DNA from: CALFCX01 sp964603025
GTDB taxonomy: Bacteria > Margulisbacteria > WOR-1 > JAKLHX01
Length of the DNA stretch: 32,214 bases
NCBI GenBank assembly: GCA_964603025.1
Contig: CAZRTO010000009.1
Span: 1 to 32,214 of the forward strand
Direction of reading: 5' to 3'
The position numbers and the translations under genes are program-made. This document shows, one piece after another, positions 23,641 to 30,220 of the stretch (the stretch's first letter is position 1; every line of letters begins with the position of its first letter). The notes under the pieces were generated by a model. It did not search any database. It saw only the letters and a list, made by a program, of their open reading frames with translations, and was not told where the DNA came from.

Positions 23641-24693
23641 ATGAGAGAGGCCCTTTTTTACGAAAGATCCGATAAAGAAAAAGTCCGGTGCCTGTTATGC
23701 CCTCACAACTGTCTTATAGCGCCTGACAGGTCCGGTTTTTGCGGGGTCAGGAAAAACGTCGGAGGAAAGCTGGAGTCCCTGGTATACGGCAAAGTCTCTT
23801 CGGCGGCCGTTGATCCTATAGAGAAAAAACCCCTTTTTCATTTCAAACCCTCCACGCTGGTCTTTTCTCTGGGCACCCTTGGATGCAATATGCACTGCGG
23901 ACATTGCCAGAACTGGCAGATTTCCCATGTCGTGCTGGCAGAAAGCCCCAAGGAGAGCAAACTGTTTGAGATCGATGTGGAAAAACCGACCGAATATGTA
24001 TCTCCCGAAAAGGCCGTTCAGCTTGCCATACAGCACGATTGTCAGGGGATAGCGTGGACGTATAATGAACCTACCGTATGGTTCGAATACAGCCTTGATA
24101 CGGCAAAGGCCGCCAAAGCCAGCGGACTTTACACCGTTTATGTCACCAACGGTTACATCAATCCTGAGCCTCTTGATGCGATAGGGCCTTATCTCGACGC
24201 TTACCGCGTGGACGTGAAGGCTTTTACCAAAGATGCTTATAAGAAGCTGTCAAAGGTCCCTGATTTCAGGCCTGTCCTGGACTCTGCTGTCAGGGCCAGG
24301 AAAAAGTGGAATATGCATGTTGAGATCGTCACCAACATAGTTCCTACCGTGAACGACGACGATGCCCAGCTCAAGGGGATCGCTTCCTGGATAGCCAAAG
24401 ATCTGGGAGATGATGTCCCGTGGCATGTTACGCGTTTTACCCCCTGCCTGGAATATAAGCATCTTGAGCACACGCCGGAATCAACCCTTGAAAGGGCTTA
24501 TGATATCGGCAAAAATGCCGGGCTTAAGTATGTTTATCTTGGCAATGTTCCTATGCACGGCAATGAGAACAGCTATTGCCCGAAATGCGGAGCCCTGATA
24601 ATAGAGAGACAGGGGTTTGATGTCGTCGGCAATAATATCGAGAACGGCAAATGTTCCTATTGTTCGTTAGAGCTGTCCGGCTGGGTCTTTTGA
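23641..24693 (+). CDS. amrS: AmmeMemoRadiSam system radical SAM enzyme
   Basis: The 350-residue protein has a PFL-activase-like radical SAM core with the iron-sulfur motif CNMHCGHC (C82, C86, C89). An N-terminal cysteine cluster (C17, C20, C24, C34) precedes it and a C-terminal zinc-ribbon-like set (YCPKCG, CSYC) follows. YTVYVTNGYINPEPLDAI and the HVTRFTPCLEYKHLEHTP region are typical of this family. The AmmeMemoRadiSam trio (AmrA, AmrB, AmrS) has no settled general reaction; the other two genes are not in view. Its last 37 bp overlap the converging minus-strand gene. Confidence 0.9.
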   Translation: MREALFYERSDKEKVRCLLCPHNCLIAPDRSGFCGVRKNVGGKLESLVYGKVSSAAVDPIEKKPLFHFKPSTLVFSLGTLGCNMHCGHCQNWQISHVVLAESPKESKLFEIDVEKPTEYVSPEKAVQLAIQHDCQGIAWTYNEPTVWFEYSLDTAKAAKASGLYTVYVTNGYINPEPLDAIGPYLDAYRVDVKAFTKDAYKKLSKVPDFRPVLDSAVRARKKWNMHVEIVTNIVPTVNDDDAQLKGIASWIAKDLGDDVPWHVTRFTPCLEYKHLEHTPESTLERAYDIGKNAGLKYVYLGNVPMHGNENSYCPKCGALIIERQGFDVVGNNIENGKCSYCSLELSGWVF

Positions 24694-24989
24694 TCCGATA
24701 GCGGCCCTGTCTTTCTTCTGTATATTCTGTCCATCATGTTCTTTGCTTCCGTCATTTTTTCGTCCACTCTGGATGTTATACGCGCATAGTTATCCTTGAT
24801 AGCCCGGTCCAGGGCCCTGTTGGCATACAGCGATATTATCAGCGATACAGCCGTGGCCGCGACCCCGAGATACATGAGCCAGACTATGTCTTTCAGCCCT
24901 CCGAAGACAGCTGTCGCCAGCCCGATGAGCGCGAGGGACAGACTTGCTCCGAACAATATCAGCAGGGTCTTTGTACGGTGCTTTTTCAT
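24657..24989 (-). CDS. Small two-helix membrane protein
   Basis: The ATG at 24989-24987 gives 110 residues. Residues 1-7 (MKKHRTK) are basic, two hydrophobic segments follow (about 8-29 and 35-55), then a charged helical tail (RALDRAIKDNYARITSRVDE) and a polar C-terminus. I recognise no family; the layout suits a small inner-membrane protein with both ends in the cytoplasm. No Shine-Dalgarno site precedes the start: the sequence there is TTTACTCC, and TATAAT ends 7 nt before the ATG, so the mRNA would be leaderless. The 3' end overlaps amrS tail-to-tail. Confidence 0.75.
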   Translation of the reverse strand: MKKHRTKTLLILFGASLSLALIGLATAVFGGLKDIVWLMYLGVAATAVSLIISLYANRALDRAIKDNYARITSRVDEKMTEAKNMMDRIYRRKTGPLSDQKTQPDSSNEQ

Positions 24990-24996
24990 GGAGTAA

Positions 24997-25005
24997 ATTA
25001 TATCA
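24997..25005 (-). promoter_or_regulatory. Extended -10 promoter TGATATAAT, minus strand
   Basis: A perfect extended -10 read on the minus strand (25005 to 24997) puts the transcription start at about 24990, 1 nt before the ATG of the small membrane protein. It is the mirror image of the promoter at 25030-25038. Confidence 0.6.
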
Positions 25006-25010
25006 GCAGT

Positions 25011-25028
25011 CCGGCCGGTTTGCAAACC
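25011..25028. promoter_or_regulatory. Palindromic operator-like site between divergent promoters
   Basis: Two overlapping perfect palindromes lie here: CCGGCCGG (25011-25018) and the 12-mer GGTTTGCAAACC (25017-25028). They fill the gap between two outward-facing TGATATAAT boxes, which would let one bound protein control both genes. The binding protein is unknown. Confidence 0.5.
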
Positions 25029-25029
25029 G

Positions 25030-25038
25030 TGATATAAT
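25030..25038 (+). promoter_or_regulatory. Extended -10 promoter TGATATAAT for the RAM-domain gene
   Basis: TGA plus a perfect TATAAT (25033-25038) gives a predicted start near 25045 and a 26-nt leader with GGAGG at 25057-25061, 9 nt before the ATG. Confidence 0.6.
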
Positions 25039-25070
25039 CAATCAAAATCAGTTAACGGAGGGCTGACAGG

Positions 25071-25304
25071 ATGACACAGGCATATATACTTATAGAAACA
25101 GTGCCGGGAAAAGCCATAGACCTTGTCAATGCGATCTCTCCGCTCAAGATGGTCAAACAGGCGCATCTTGTAACAGGGCCTTACGATGTTGTGGCCTTCA
25201 TAGAGGCCGAAGACCTCAAGTCTCTCGGAGATATCCTGGTCAGGGACATACAGGCCACCGGTTTTGTTTCAAGGACGCTCACCTGCATTACGGTCGACCA
25301 GTAG
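25071..25304 (+). CDS. Stand-alone Lrp/AsnC ligand-binding (RAM) domain protein
   Basis: The 77-residue protein is only the alpha-beta sandwich ligand domain of Lrp/AsnC regulators: QAYILIETVPGKAIDLVNAI at the start, then VTGPYDVVAFIEAEDLKSLG and a final strand VSRTLTCITV. The DNA-binding helix-turn-helix is absent. Stand-alone RAM proteins form ring-shaped oligomers that bind amino acids and may mix with full-length Lrp proteins. The gene has its own promoter and a good GGAGG site, and it is divergent from the small membrane protein. leuA lies beyond the next ORF, so a link to amino-acid sensing is possible but unproven. Confidence 0.88.
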   Translation: MTQAYILIETVPGKAIDLVNAISPLKMVKQAHLVTGPYDVVAFIEAEDLKSLGDILVRDIQATGFVSRTLTCITVDQ

Positions 25305-25361
25305 CGCATTTTAGGAAACCGCTTTATATTTCACGATATATATAGTAGAGGGGGGTAGGCG

Positions 25362-25622
25362 ATGCTGGCCTGGATATCCTCTATTATATTCAACAAGAAG
25401 CTTGATTGCGAGAAAGTGCTTTGCGTCAACAGCAGGGGCATCCATTTATTGGAAGGCTCCTGCGGATGCGAAAAGGTCCTTCACCTAAGGAACAAACTTC
25501 TGGGCAATCACAGGATCAGATATATCCGCAGAAAGATCTTCGGTTCAAAACGCCATGTGGTAAGGCAGATACTGCGTACAGGCAGTGCCGAAGGGGAGTT
25601 CACTCTTTCCACTCTCAGATGA
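25362..25622 (+). CDS. Small basic hypothetical protein with repeated CEKVL segment
   Basis: An 86-residue frame preceded by a strong GAGGGGGGT site starts with a hydrophobic MLAWISSIIF and continues with two CEKVL segments 20 residues apart (16-20, 36-40), then a very basic part (RIRYIRRKIFGSKRHVVRQI). The two CEKVL copies use different synonymous codons (GAG AAA GTG versus GAA AAG GTC), which hints at selection on the protein. I do not recognise a family. It ends 3 bp before the converging leuA stop. Confidence 0.55.
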   Translation: MLAWISSIIFNKKLDCEKVLCVNSRGIHLLEGSCGCEKVLHLRNKLLGNHRIRYIRRKIFGSKRHVVRQILRTGSAEGEFTLSTLR

Positions 25623-25625
25623 CGT

Positions 25626-27137
25626 TCACAGCTCGTTTATCAGTTTATTTATCGAGTTGACGTATGCTTTGGCGCTTGCAACTATGATATCCATGTCGGA
25701 GCCGTGTCCGCTGTATACGTTGTTCTTGCCTTTTATCCTGACCGTTACTTCTCCGAGAGCGTCGGTGCCGCCGGTGATAGCCTGTATTGTAAAGTCGACC
25801 AGTTCTATTTTTTTCTTGACTATTTTGTCTATTGTCCGGTAGACCGCGTCTATCGGGCCCGATCCCTCGGAACTGCCTTTTTTCTGCCTGCCGTTGTGCA
25901 ACAGCGTTACGGTGGCTTTGGGCTTTGAAGAAGTGCCGGAAATTATCTTCAGCGACGAAAGGCTGTATGTCTCGGGGGTCACGCAGATCTCGTCGCTTAT
26001 AAGGGACTCGATATCTTTGTCGGACACTTCTTTTTTCTTGTCCGCCAGTGACTTGAACGCCTTGAACGCTTTTTCGATCTCTTCGTCCTTCAGCTCAAAA
26101 CCGAGCTCGGCTATTTTTTTAGCGAACGCGTTCCTTCCAGAATGCTTGCCTAGCACCAGCTTGCTTTCGGTGATGCCGATATCCCAGGGGTTCATTATTT
26201 CGTAAGTCTCCCTGGCTCGCATGACCCCGGCCTGGTGTATGCCGGCCTCATGGGCAAAAGCGTTGGCGCCGACTATAGCTTTGTTAGCCTGGACGATCAT
26301 GCCAGTAAGATTGCTGACAAGGCGGCTGGTGCGGTATATTTCTTTGGTATTTACGCTCGTCTCGCATCCAAAGTGGTCCCTCCGGGTCTTGACCGCCATC
26401 ACTATCTCCTCAAGAGACGCATTCCCGGCGCGTTCCCCTAGACCGTTCATAGAGCATTCTACCTGCTCGGCGCCATTAAGTACGGCTAGAAGCGAGTTGG
26501 CCACTCCCAGGCCCAGATCATTGTGGCAGTGAACGCTTATCCTGGCTTTGGAAATGTTTGGGACATTTTCCTTTATTCTCTTTATGAGACCGCCGAACTC
26601 GTCGGGGATAGTGTATCCCACTGTGTCCGGTATGTTGACCGTGGACGCTCCAGCGTCTATGACCGCTTCGATTATCCTGTAGAGGAATTCGGGTTCACTG
26701 CGGCCGGCGTCCTCGCAGGAGAATTCAACGTCCGGACAGAGAGATACCGCGTATTTGACCATATCCACGGAGGTGCGCAGCACTTCGTCCGGGGTCATCC
26801 GGAGCTTTTTTTCCATATGTATGGGGCTGGTGCCGATGAACGTGTGTATCCTACGTCTCTTGGCGGACTTGAGCGCCTCGTGCGCGGCTTGAATATCCTC
26901 TTTTTTGGCCCTTGCCAGGGAACATATGATGGGCCCTTCCACGTTCTCGGCTATCCTTTTTACAGCTTCAAAATCACCCGGGGACGCTATGGCAAAGCCC
27001 GCTTCTATGATGTCCACGTTCAGTTTGGCGAGCTGTTTGGCTATTTCCAGTTTTTCATCCGCGTTAAGGCTGCATCCGGGAGCCTGTTCCCCGTCCCTTA
27101 GAGTGGTGTCGAAGATGTAAAGTTTTTTTGCCTGCAT
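25626..27137 (-). CDS. leuA: 2-isopropylmalate synthase
   Basis: LeuA condenses acetyl-CoA with 2-oxoisovalerate in the first step of leucine synthesis. The 503 residues are the full-length form. The catalytic barrel shows FDTTLRDGEQAPG (9-21), VHCHNDLGLGVANS with metal ligands H203 and H205, GLGERAGNASLEE and AHEAGIHQAGV. A C-terminal LeuA allosteric domain (about 390-503), expected to bind leucine, follows. The start has a near-perfect GGAGGTGATC site 9 nt upstream. Related citramalate or homocitrate synthases are possible, but the NIPDTVGY and HCHND context favours LeuA. No other leu genes are here. Confidence 0.95.
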   Translation of the reverse strand: MQAKKLYIFDTTLRDGEQAPGCSLNADEKLEIAKQLAKLNVDIIEAGFAIASPGDFEAVKRIAENVEGPIICSLARAKKEDIQAAHEALKSAKRRRIHTFIGTSPIHMEKKLRMTPDEVLRTSVDMVKYAVSLCPDVEFSCEDAGRSEPEFLYRIIEAVIDAGASTVNIPDTVGYTIPDEFGGLIKRIKENVPNISKARISVHCHNDLGLGVANSLLAVLNGAEQVECSMNGLGERAGNASLEEIVMAVKTRRDHFGCETSVNTKEIYRTSRLVSNLTGMIVQANKAIVGANAFAHEAGIHQAGVMRARETYEIMNPWDIGITESKLVLGKHSGRNAFAKKIAELGFELKDEEIEKAFKAFKSLADKKKEVSDKDIESLISDEICVTPETYSLSSLKIISGTSSKPKATVTLLHNGRQKKGSSEGSGPIDAVYRTIDKIVKKKIELVDFTIQAITGGTDALGEVTVRIKGKNNVYSGHGSDMDIIVASAKAYVNSINKLINEL

Positions 27138-27166
27138 GATGGATCACCTCCGCGGATTTAAGATAA

Positions 27167-27175
27167 ATTATATCA
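27167..27175 (-). promoter_or_regulatory. Extended -10 promoter TGATATAAT for leuA
   Basis: Read on the minus strand, TGA plus a perfect TATAAT (27172-27167) lies in the gap between pmbA and leuA. The predicted start is about 27160, giving a 23-nt leader that carries the GGAGGTGATC ribosome-binding site. No leucine-rich leader peptide or attenuator fits in this leader. Confidence 0.6.
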
Positions 27176-27192
27176 CGGAACCGTAAGGCGGG

Positions 27193-28518
27193 CTATTCTC
27201 CGGATATCGACAGTTTGTCTATGAGAAGGGAAGGGGAGCCGCAGTGTCCGGTCTCTGGAAAGAACTCCAGGTCAGCTCCGGCGGCCCTTATTGACATGAA
27301 CATCTCCGCCAGGTTTCCCGCTATGGTTATTCCTCTTACCGGATAAGTCTTTTTTCCGTTTTCTATCATGATCCCCGCCGCTCCCAGTGAAAAATCGCCT
27401 GATACCGGATTTAGGGAGTGCAGTGCCATTACCCTTGTTATATAGATGCCTTTTTCCAGAGAGCCTGTCATCTTATCAGCGCTCAGCTCGCCTTGCCCTA
27501 TATAAAAGTTGGATGTGCCGATCAAAGGAGGGGTTTTGAAAGAAGGTCTTACGGCATTCCCCGAGGGAGCCTTATCAAACCTTGCCGCTGAATCCAGGTC
27601 GTGAAGAAATCCAGCGAGCACTCCGCCTTTTATGATCTCGTTCTTCTTTGAGGGTGTCCCTTCATCGTCAAAAGGCCGGCTTGCCAGCCCTTTCGCCAAG
27701 AGAGCGTCATCGGTCACGGACAAAATGCCGCTGCCGCATCTTTGTCCTGTTTTTCCGGCAAAGAGCGATTTGCCTTTTCTTGCATTTTCGGCGGAGAACA
27801 TGGGCGCCGCTGCCGCCAGAAAAAGAGCTCCCGTCAACGGGCTTAGTATCACTGGAAGCGCCTGAGACCTTATCAGCCTTCCTCCCAAAAGCTCCACCGC
27901 GTTGGCTGCGGCTTTTTTCCCTATTTCCTCGGGATCAAGCCTTTTTAGCTCGGCGCTTTGCCTGAGGCAGTAGCCTTCTTCGCTCTGTTCGGATTGCCGG
28001 CTTATGGCCTGCATGGAGCCGGAACATGCGGTTTTTTTGTAGCCGTATGAAAAACCCCGGGAGGTGGTTATGTGAACCTCGATCTCTTCGTCGCTGTAAC
28101 TTGCCGCTTCGGTGTTAATTATCCTCTTGTCAAAAGCGTAAGCCGCTGATTCGATCCGTTTCGCGATATCGATCTTCTCGCTGTCCGGCGTCTTTGCGAT
28201 CGAGCCGTCAAACGGCATGACGGGAAAGTCCGTATCTGCCGCCTCCGCGAACCCTGAAAGCGCCGTGACCGGCGAGAAGCGCAGATTTTCTGAGGCAGAC
28301 CTTATCAGCGTGTCCGGGTCCGAGCCGTTTTGATAGGAGAACCCTGTTCTGTTGCCGTCCTTCAGCCTGAGAGCCACCCCCATGGAGGTCCCTTTGTTGA
28401 CGGATTCCACATTTTGGGAGCGCACTTCCACGGAGAAGGTCTTTGATCTGACGGCGTATACTTCGGCTTCGAAAGGGGCCATGCCGGCTATTTTTTCGCA
28501 GAGGTCCTTAAGTTCCAT
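27193..28518 (-). CDS. pmbA: TldE/PmbA-type metalloprotease family protein
   Basis: The 441 residues match the TldE/PmbA subunit of the TldD-TldE family. Visible are the N-terminal alpha-beta part with VEVRSQNVESVNKGTSMGVALR, LPVILSPLTGALFLAAAAPM in the middle, KNEIIKGGVLAGFLHDLDSA, and a C-terminal NPVSGDFSLGAAGIMIENGK. TldD/TldE process short peptides such as microcin B17 precursor and degrade unfolded peptides; TldD carries the zinc site and TldE is the partner. The tldD gene is not adjacent. It starts 7 bp after pta and is probably cotranscribed with it. Confidence 0.9.
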   Translation of the reverse strand: MELKDLCEKIAGMAPFEAEVYAVRSKTFSVEVRSQNVESVNKGTSMGVALRLKDGNRTGFSYQNGSDPDTLIRSASENLRFSPVTALSGFAEAADTDFPVMPFDGSIAKTPDSEKIDIAKRIESAAYAFDKRIINTEAASYSDEEIEVHITTSRGFSYGYKKTACSGSMQAISRQSEQSEEGYCLRQSAELKRLDPEEIGKKAAANAVELLGGRLIRSQALPVILSPLTGALFLAAAAPMFSAENARKGKSLFAGKTGQRCGSGILSVTDDALLAKGLASRPFDDEGTPSKKNEIIKGGVLAGFLHDLDSAARFDKAPSGNAVRPSFKTPPLIGTSNFYIGQGELSADKMTGSLEKGIYITRVMALHSLNPVSGDFSLGAAGIMIENGKKTYPVRGITIAGNLAEMFMSIRAAGADLEFFPETGHCGSPSLLIDKLSISGE

Positions 28519-28525
28519 GTCAGTT

Positions 28526-29527
28526 CTATACTGTTTGAAGGGATGTTATAGCGGCAACATTTACGATATCGTCCACGCTGCAGCCCCTCGAAAGATCGTT
28601 TATTGGTTTTGCGCAGCCCTGAAAGATCGGTCCGACGGCTACGGCCCCTCCGAGCCTTTCGGCCATTTTGTAGCCGATGTTGCCGGCGTCCAGGTTGGGG
28701 AATACCAGAATGTTGGCCCGCCCGGCCACCTTGCTCTCCGGTGCTTTTTTTCTTCCGATTGCCGGGATCAGCGCGGCATCCAGCTGCAGTTCCCCGTCCA
28801 CCATCAGCTCAGGCTCGGCCTCGCGGGCCATTTCGGCCGCCCTGGCGGCTTTTTCCGCCGAAGGGGCCCGGCCGCTGCCTTTTGTCGAAAAAGACAGCAT
28901 CGCGACTTTGGGGCTCTTTCCCGTAAGCTGCCTGAAAGAGGCGGCGGTAGAAAGAGCTATATCCTTTAGCTGAGAGGCGTCCGGGTCCGGAACTACGGCG
29001 CAATCCGCGAAGAATAGCACTCCGTTCGAGCCGAATTTTTTGTCAGGGAGCAGCATTACAAAAAAGCTCGAAAGTATGGAGACTCCTTCTTTGAGTCCGC
29101 AGGAATAGATCGCGGCTTTGATCGTGTGTCCGGTGGAGTGAGAGGCGCCTGAGACCAGGCCGTCGGCGTCCCCTTCAGCCACCATCATGGCGCCGAAATA
29201 AGGGAAATCCTTTTCCAGGAACGACTTTGCCTCGTTGAAAGATATGTCCCTGTGGTGCTCTTTCATTTTTTTCATGTAGATCTCAACATAGCGTCCCATC
29301 TTCGGACAGTCCGCGGGATCTATCACCGCGGCCCTGGATATGTCGGCTTCCGCGGCTTTTGCCTCTTTTTCTATGGTCTCTCTGTTCCCTATAAGGGATA
29401 TTTTAGCCAGTTTGCTTTGTGTTATGAGATCGGCCGCCTTGAGTATCCTGTGGTCATCGGTTTCCGGGAGTACTATGGTCCTGTCCAGCTTTTTTGATTT
29501 GTTCCAGATGTCGGAGAGCAGATCCAT
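28526..29527 (-). CDS. pta: Phosphate acetyltransferase
   Basis: Pta interconverts acetyl-CoA and acetyl phosphate, which with acetate kinase yields ATP and acetate. The 333 residues are the short form without an N-terminal DRTGG domain. Motifs include TIVLPETDDHRILKAADLI, GDADGLVSGASHSTGHTIKA, ADCAVVPDPDASQLKDIA, SFSTKGSG and the C-terminal FPNLDAGNIGYKMAERLGGA. Butyryl- or propanoyl-type relatives exist, but these motifs fit Pta best. The start has no clear ribosome-binding site and lies 3 nt after the predicted transcription start. Acetate kinase is not in view. Confidence 0.95.
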   Translation of the reverse strand: MDLLSDIWNKSKKLDRTIVLPETDDHRILKAADLITQSKLAKISLIGNRETIEKEAKAAEADISRAAVIDPADCPKMGRYVEIYMKKMKEHHRDISFNEAKSFLEKDFPYFGAMMVAEGDADGLVSGASHSTGHTIKAAIYSCGLKEGVSILSSFFVMLLPDKKFGSNGVLFFADCAVVPDPDASQLKDIALSTAASFRQLTGKSPKVAMLSFSTKGSGRAPSAEKAARAAEMAREAEPELMVDGELQLDAALIPAIGRKKAPESKVAGRANILVFPNLDAGNIGYKMAERLGGAVAVGPIFQGCAKPINDLSRGCSVDDIVNVAAITSLQTV

Positions 29528-29536
29528 GATAAATCC

Positions 29537-29545
29537 AATATAGCA
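29537..29545 (-). promoter_or_regulatory. Extended -10 promoter TGCTATATT for pta
   Basis: Read on the minus strand, TGC plus TATATT (29542-29537) fits the extended -10 pattern with one mismatch. Predicted start is about 29530, leaving a leader of about 3 nt before the pta ATG at 29527. Confidence 0.45.
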
Positions 29546-29570
29546 AATGCCGGAGGATTATTCAAATATT

Positions 29571-29608
29571 GAGAGTGAAGGATGAAGAATGATGAGGGAG
29601 TGAAAAGA
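29571..29608. repeat. Purine-rich GTGAAGGATGAAGAATGA-type imperfect repeat
   Basis: Short GAGTGAA/GGATGAA/GAATGA units follow each other from 29571 to about 29606 on the plus strand, between the exonuclease and pta genes. Similar strings are common intergenic filler in several uncultivated phyla (recalled, not searched). No gene is seen here. Confidence 0.3.
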
Positions 29609-30220
29609 TCATTGGGCCATTCTTCTGACTTCGTCTATTGTTTTTACCCCTTTTTTTGCCAGCATTTCCACCAGCTTGTTCCATACGTGAAAAGTGGTCT
29701 CGACATCGCCCATGGCCCGGTGGCGGTCATGTACGGGTACGCCGAGATGTTCGGCGACCGTGTGCAGCTTGTGGTTCTTAAGCTGCGGCAGTAGAATGCG
29801 TGACAACTTGAGAGTGCATACTGTTTTATTGTCCATCTTTCTTTTTAAGTGTTTTTCGGCGTGGTGCTGTATGAAAGGGATATCGAACTCGGTATTATGT
29901 GCCACAAGCACTTTTCCCGATATGAAATCCAGGAACCCGGAAAGGGCTTTTTTTATGTCGGGTTTGCCTCGCAGCATTTCGCCGGTGATCCCGGTGATGG
30001 CTACTATGTTTTCCGGGATATCGCAGCCCGGATCTATGAGAGTAGTATAAACATCCGTTTCCTTCGGTCCGTCGGTCTTAAGCGCCCCGATCTCTATTAT
30101 CCTGCTTTTTTCAGGCTCCAGCCCGGTGGTCTCTATATCGACTATCACATATTGCGTGTTGTCGATATCCTCGGAACTCCTGTGGCGCAGGAAAAAAGGA
30201 TGCTCTAGAAGGCTGGTCAT
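29609..30220 (-). CDS. DEDDh 3'-5' exonuclease, DNA polymerase III epsilon-like
   Basis: The 203-residue protein has the DEDDh exonuclease motifs: D28 and E30 in VIVDIETTGLEP (Exo I), D113 in VAHNTEFDIPF (Exo II), and H167 and D172 in DRHRAMGDVETT (Exo III). These bind two metal ions and remove nucleotides from 3' ends. It could be the proofreading DnaQ subunit or a related repair exonuclease; length and motifs do not separate these. About 20 residues precede the domain. It overlaps the DUF362 gene by 4 bp (ATGA). Confidence 0.9.
   Translation of the reverse strand: MTSLLEHPFFLRHRSSEDIDNTQYVIVDIETTGLEPEKSRIIEIGALKTDGPKETDVYTTLIDPGCDIPENIVAITGITGEMLRGKPDIKKALSGFLDFISGKVLVAHNTEFDIPFIQHHAEKHLKRKMDNKTVCTLKLSRILLPQLKNHKLHTVAEHLGVPVHDRHRAMGDVETTFHVWNKLVEMLAKKGVKTIDEVRRMAQ

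Noticed and set aside
26523..27101. 192-codon plus-strand open frame opposite leuA
   Set aside because: It is a shadow of leuA on the other strand, without recognisable domains.
27138..27192. Possible leucine attenuator or T-box before leuA
   Set aside because: The leader is only about 23 nt, with no leucine codon run, hairpin pair or T-box sequence.
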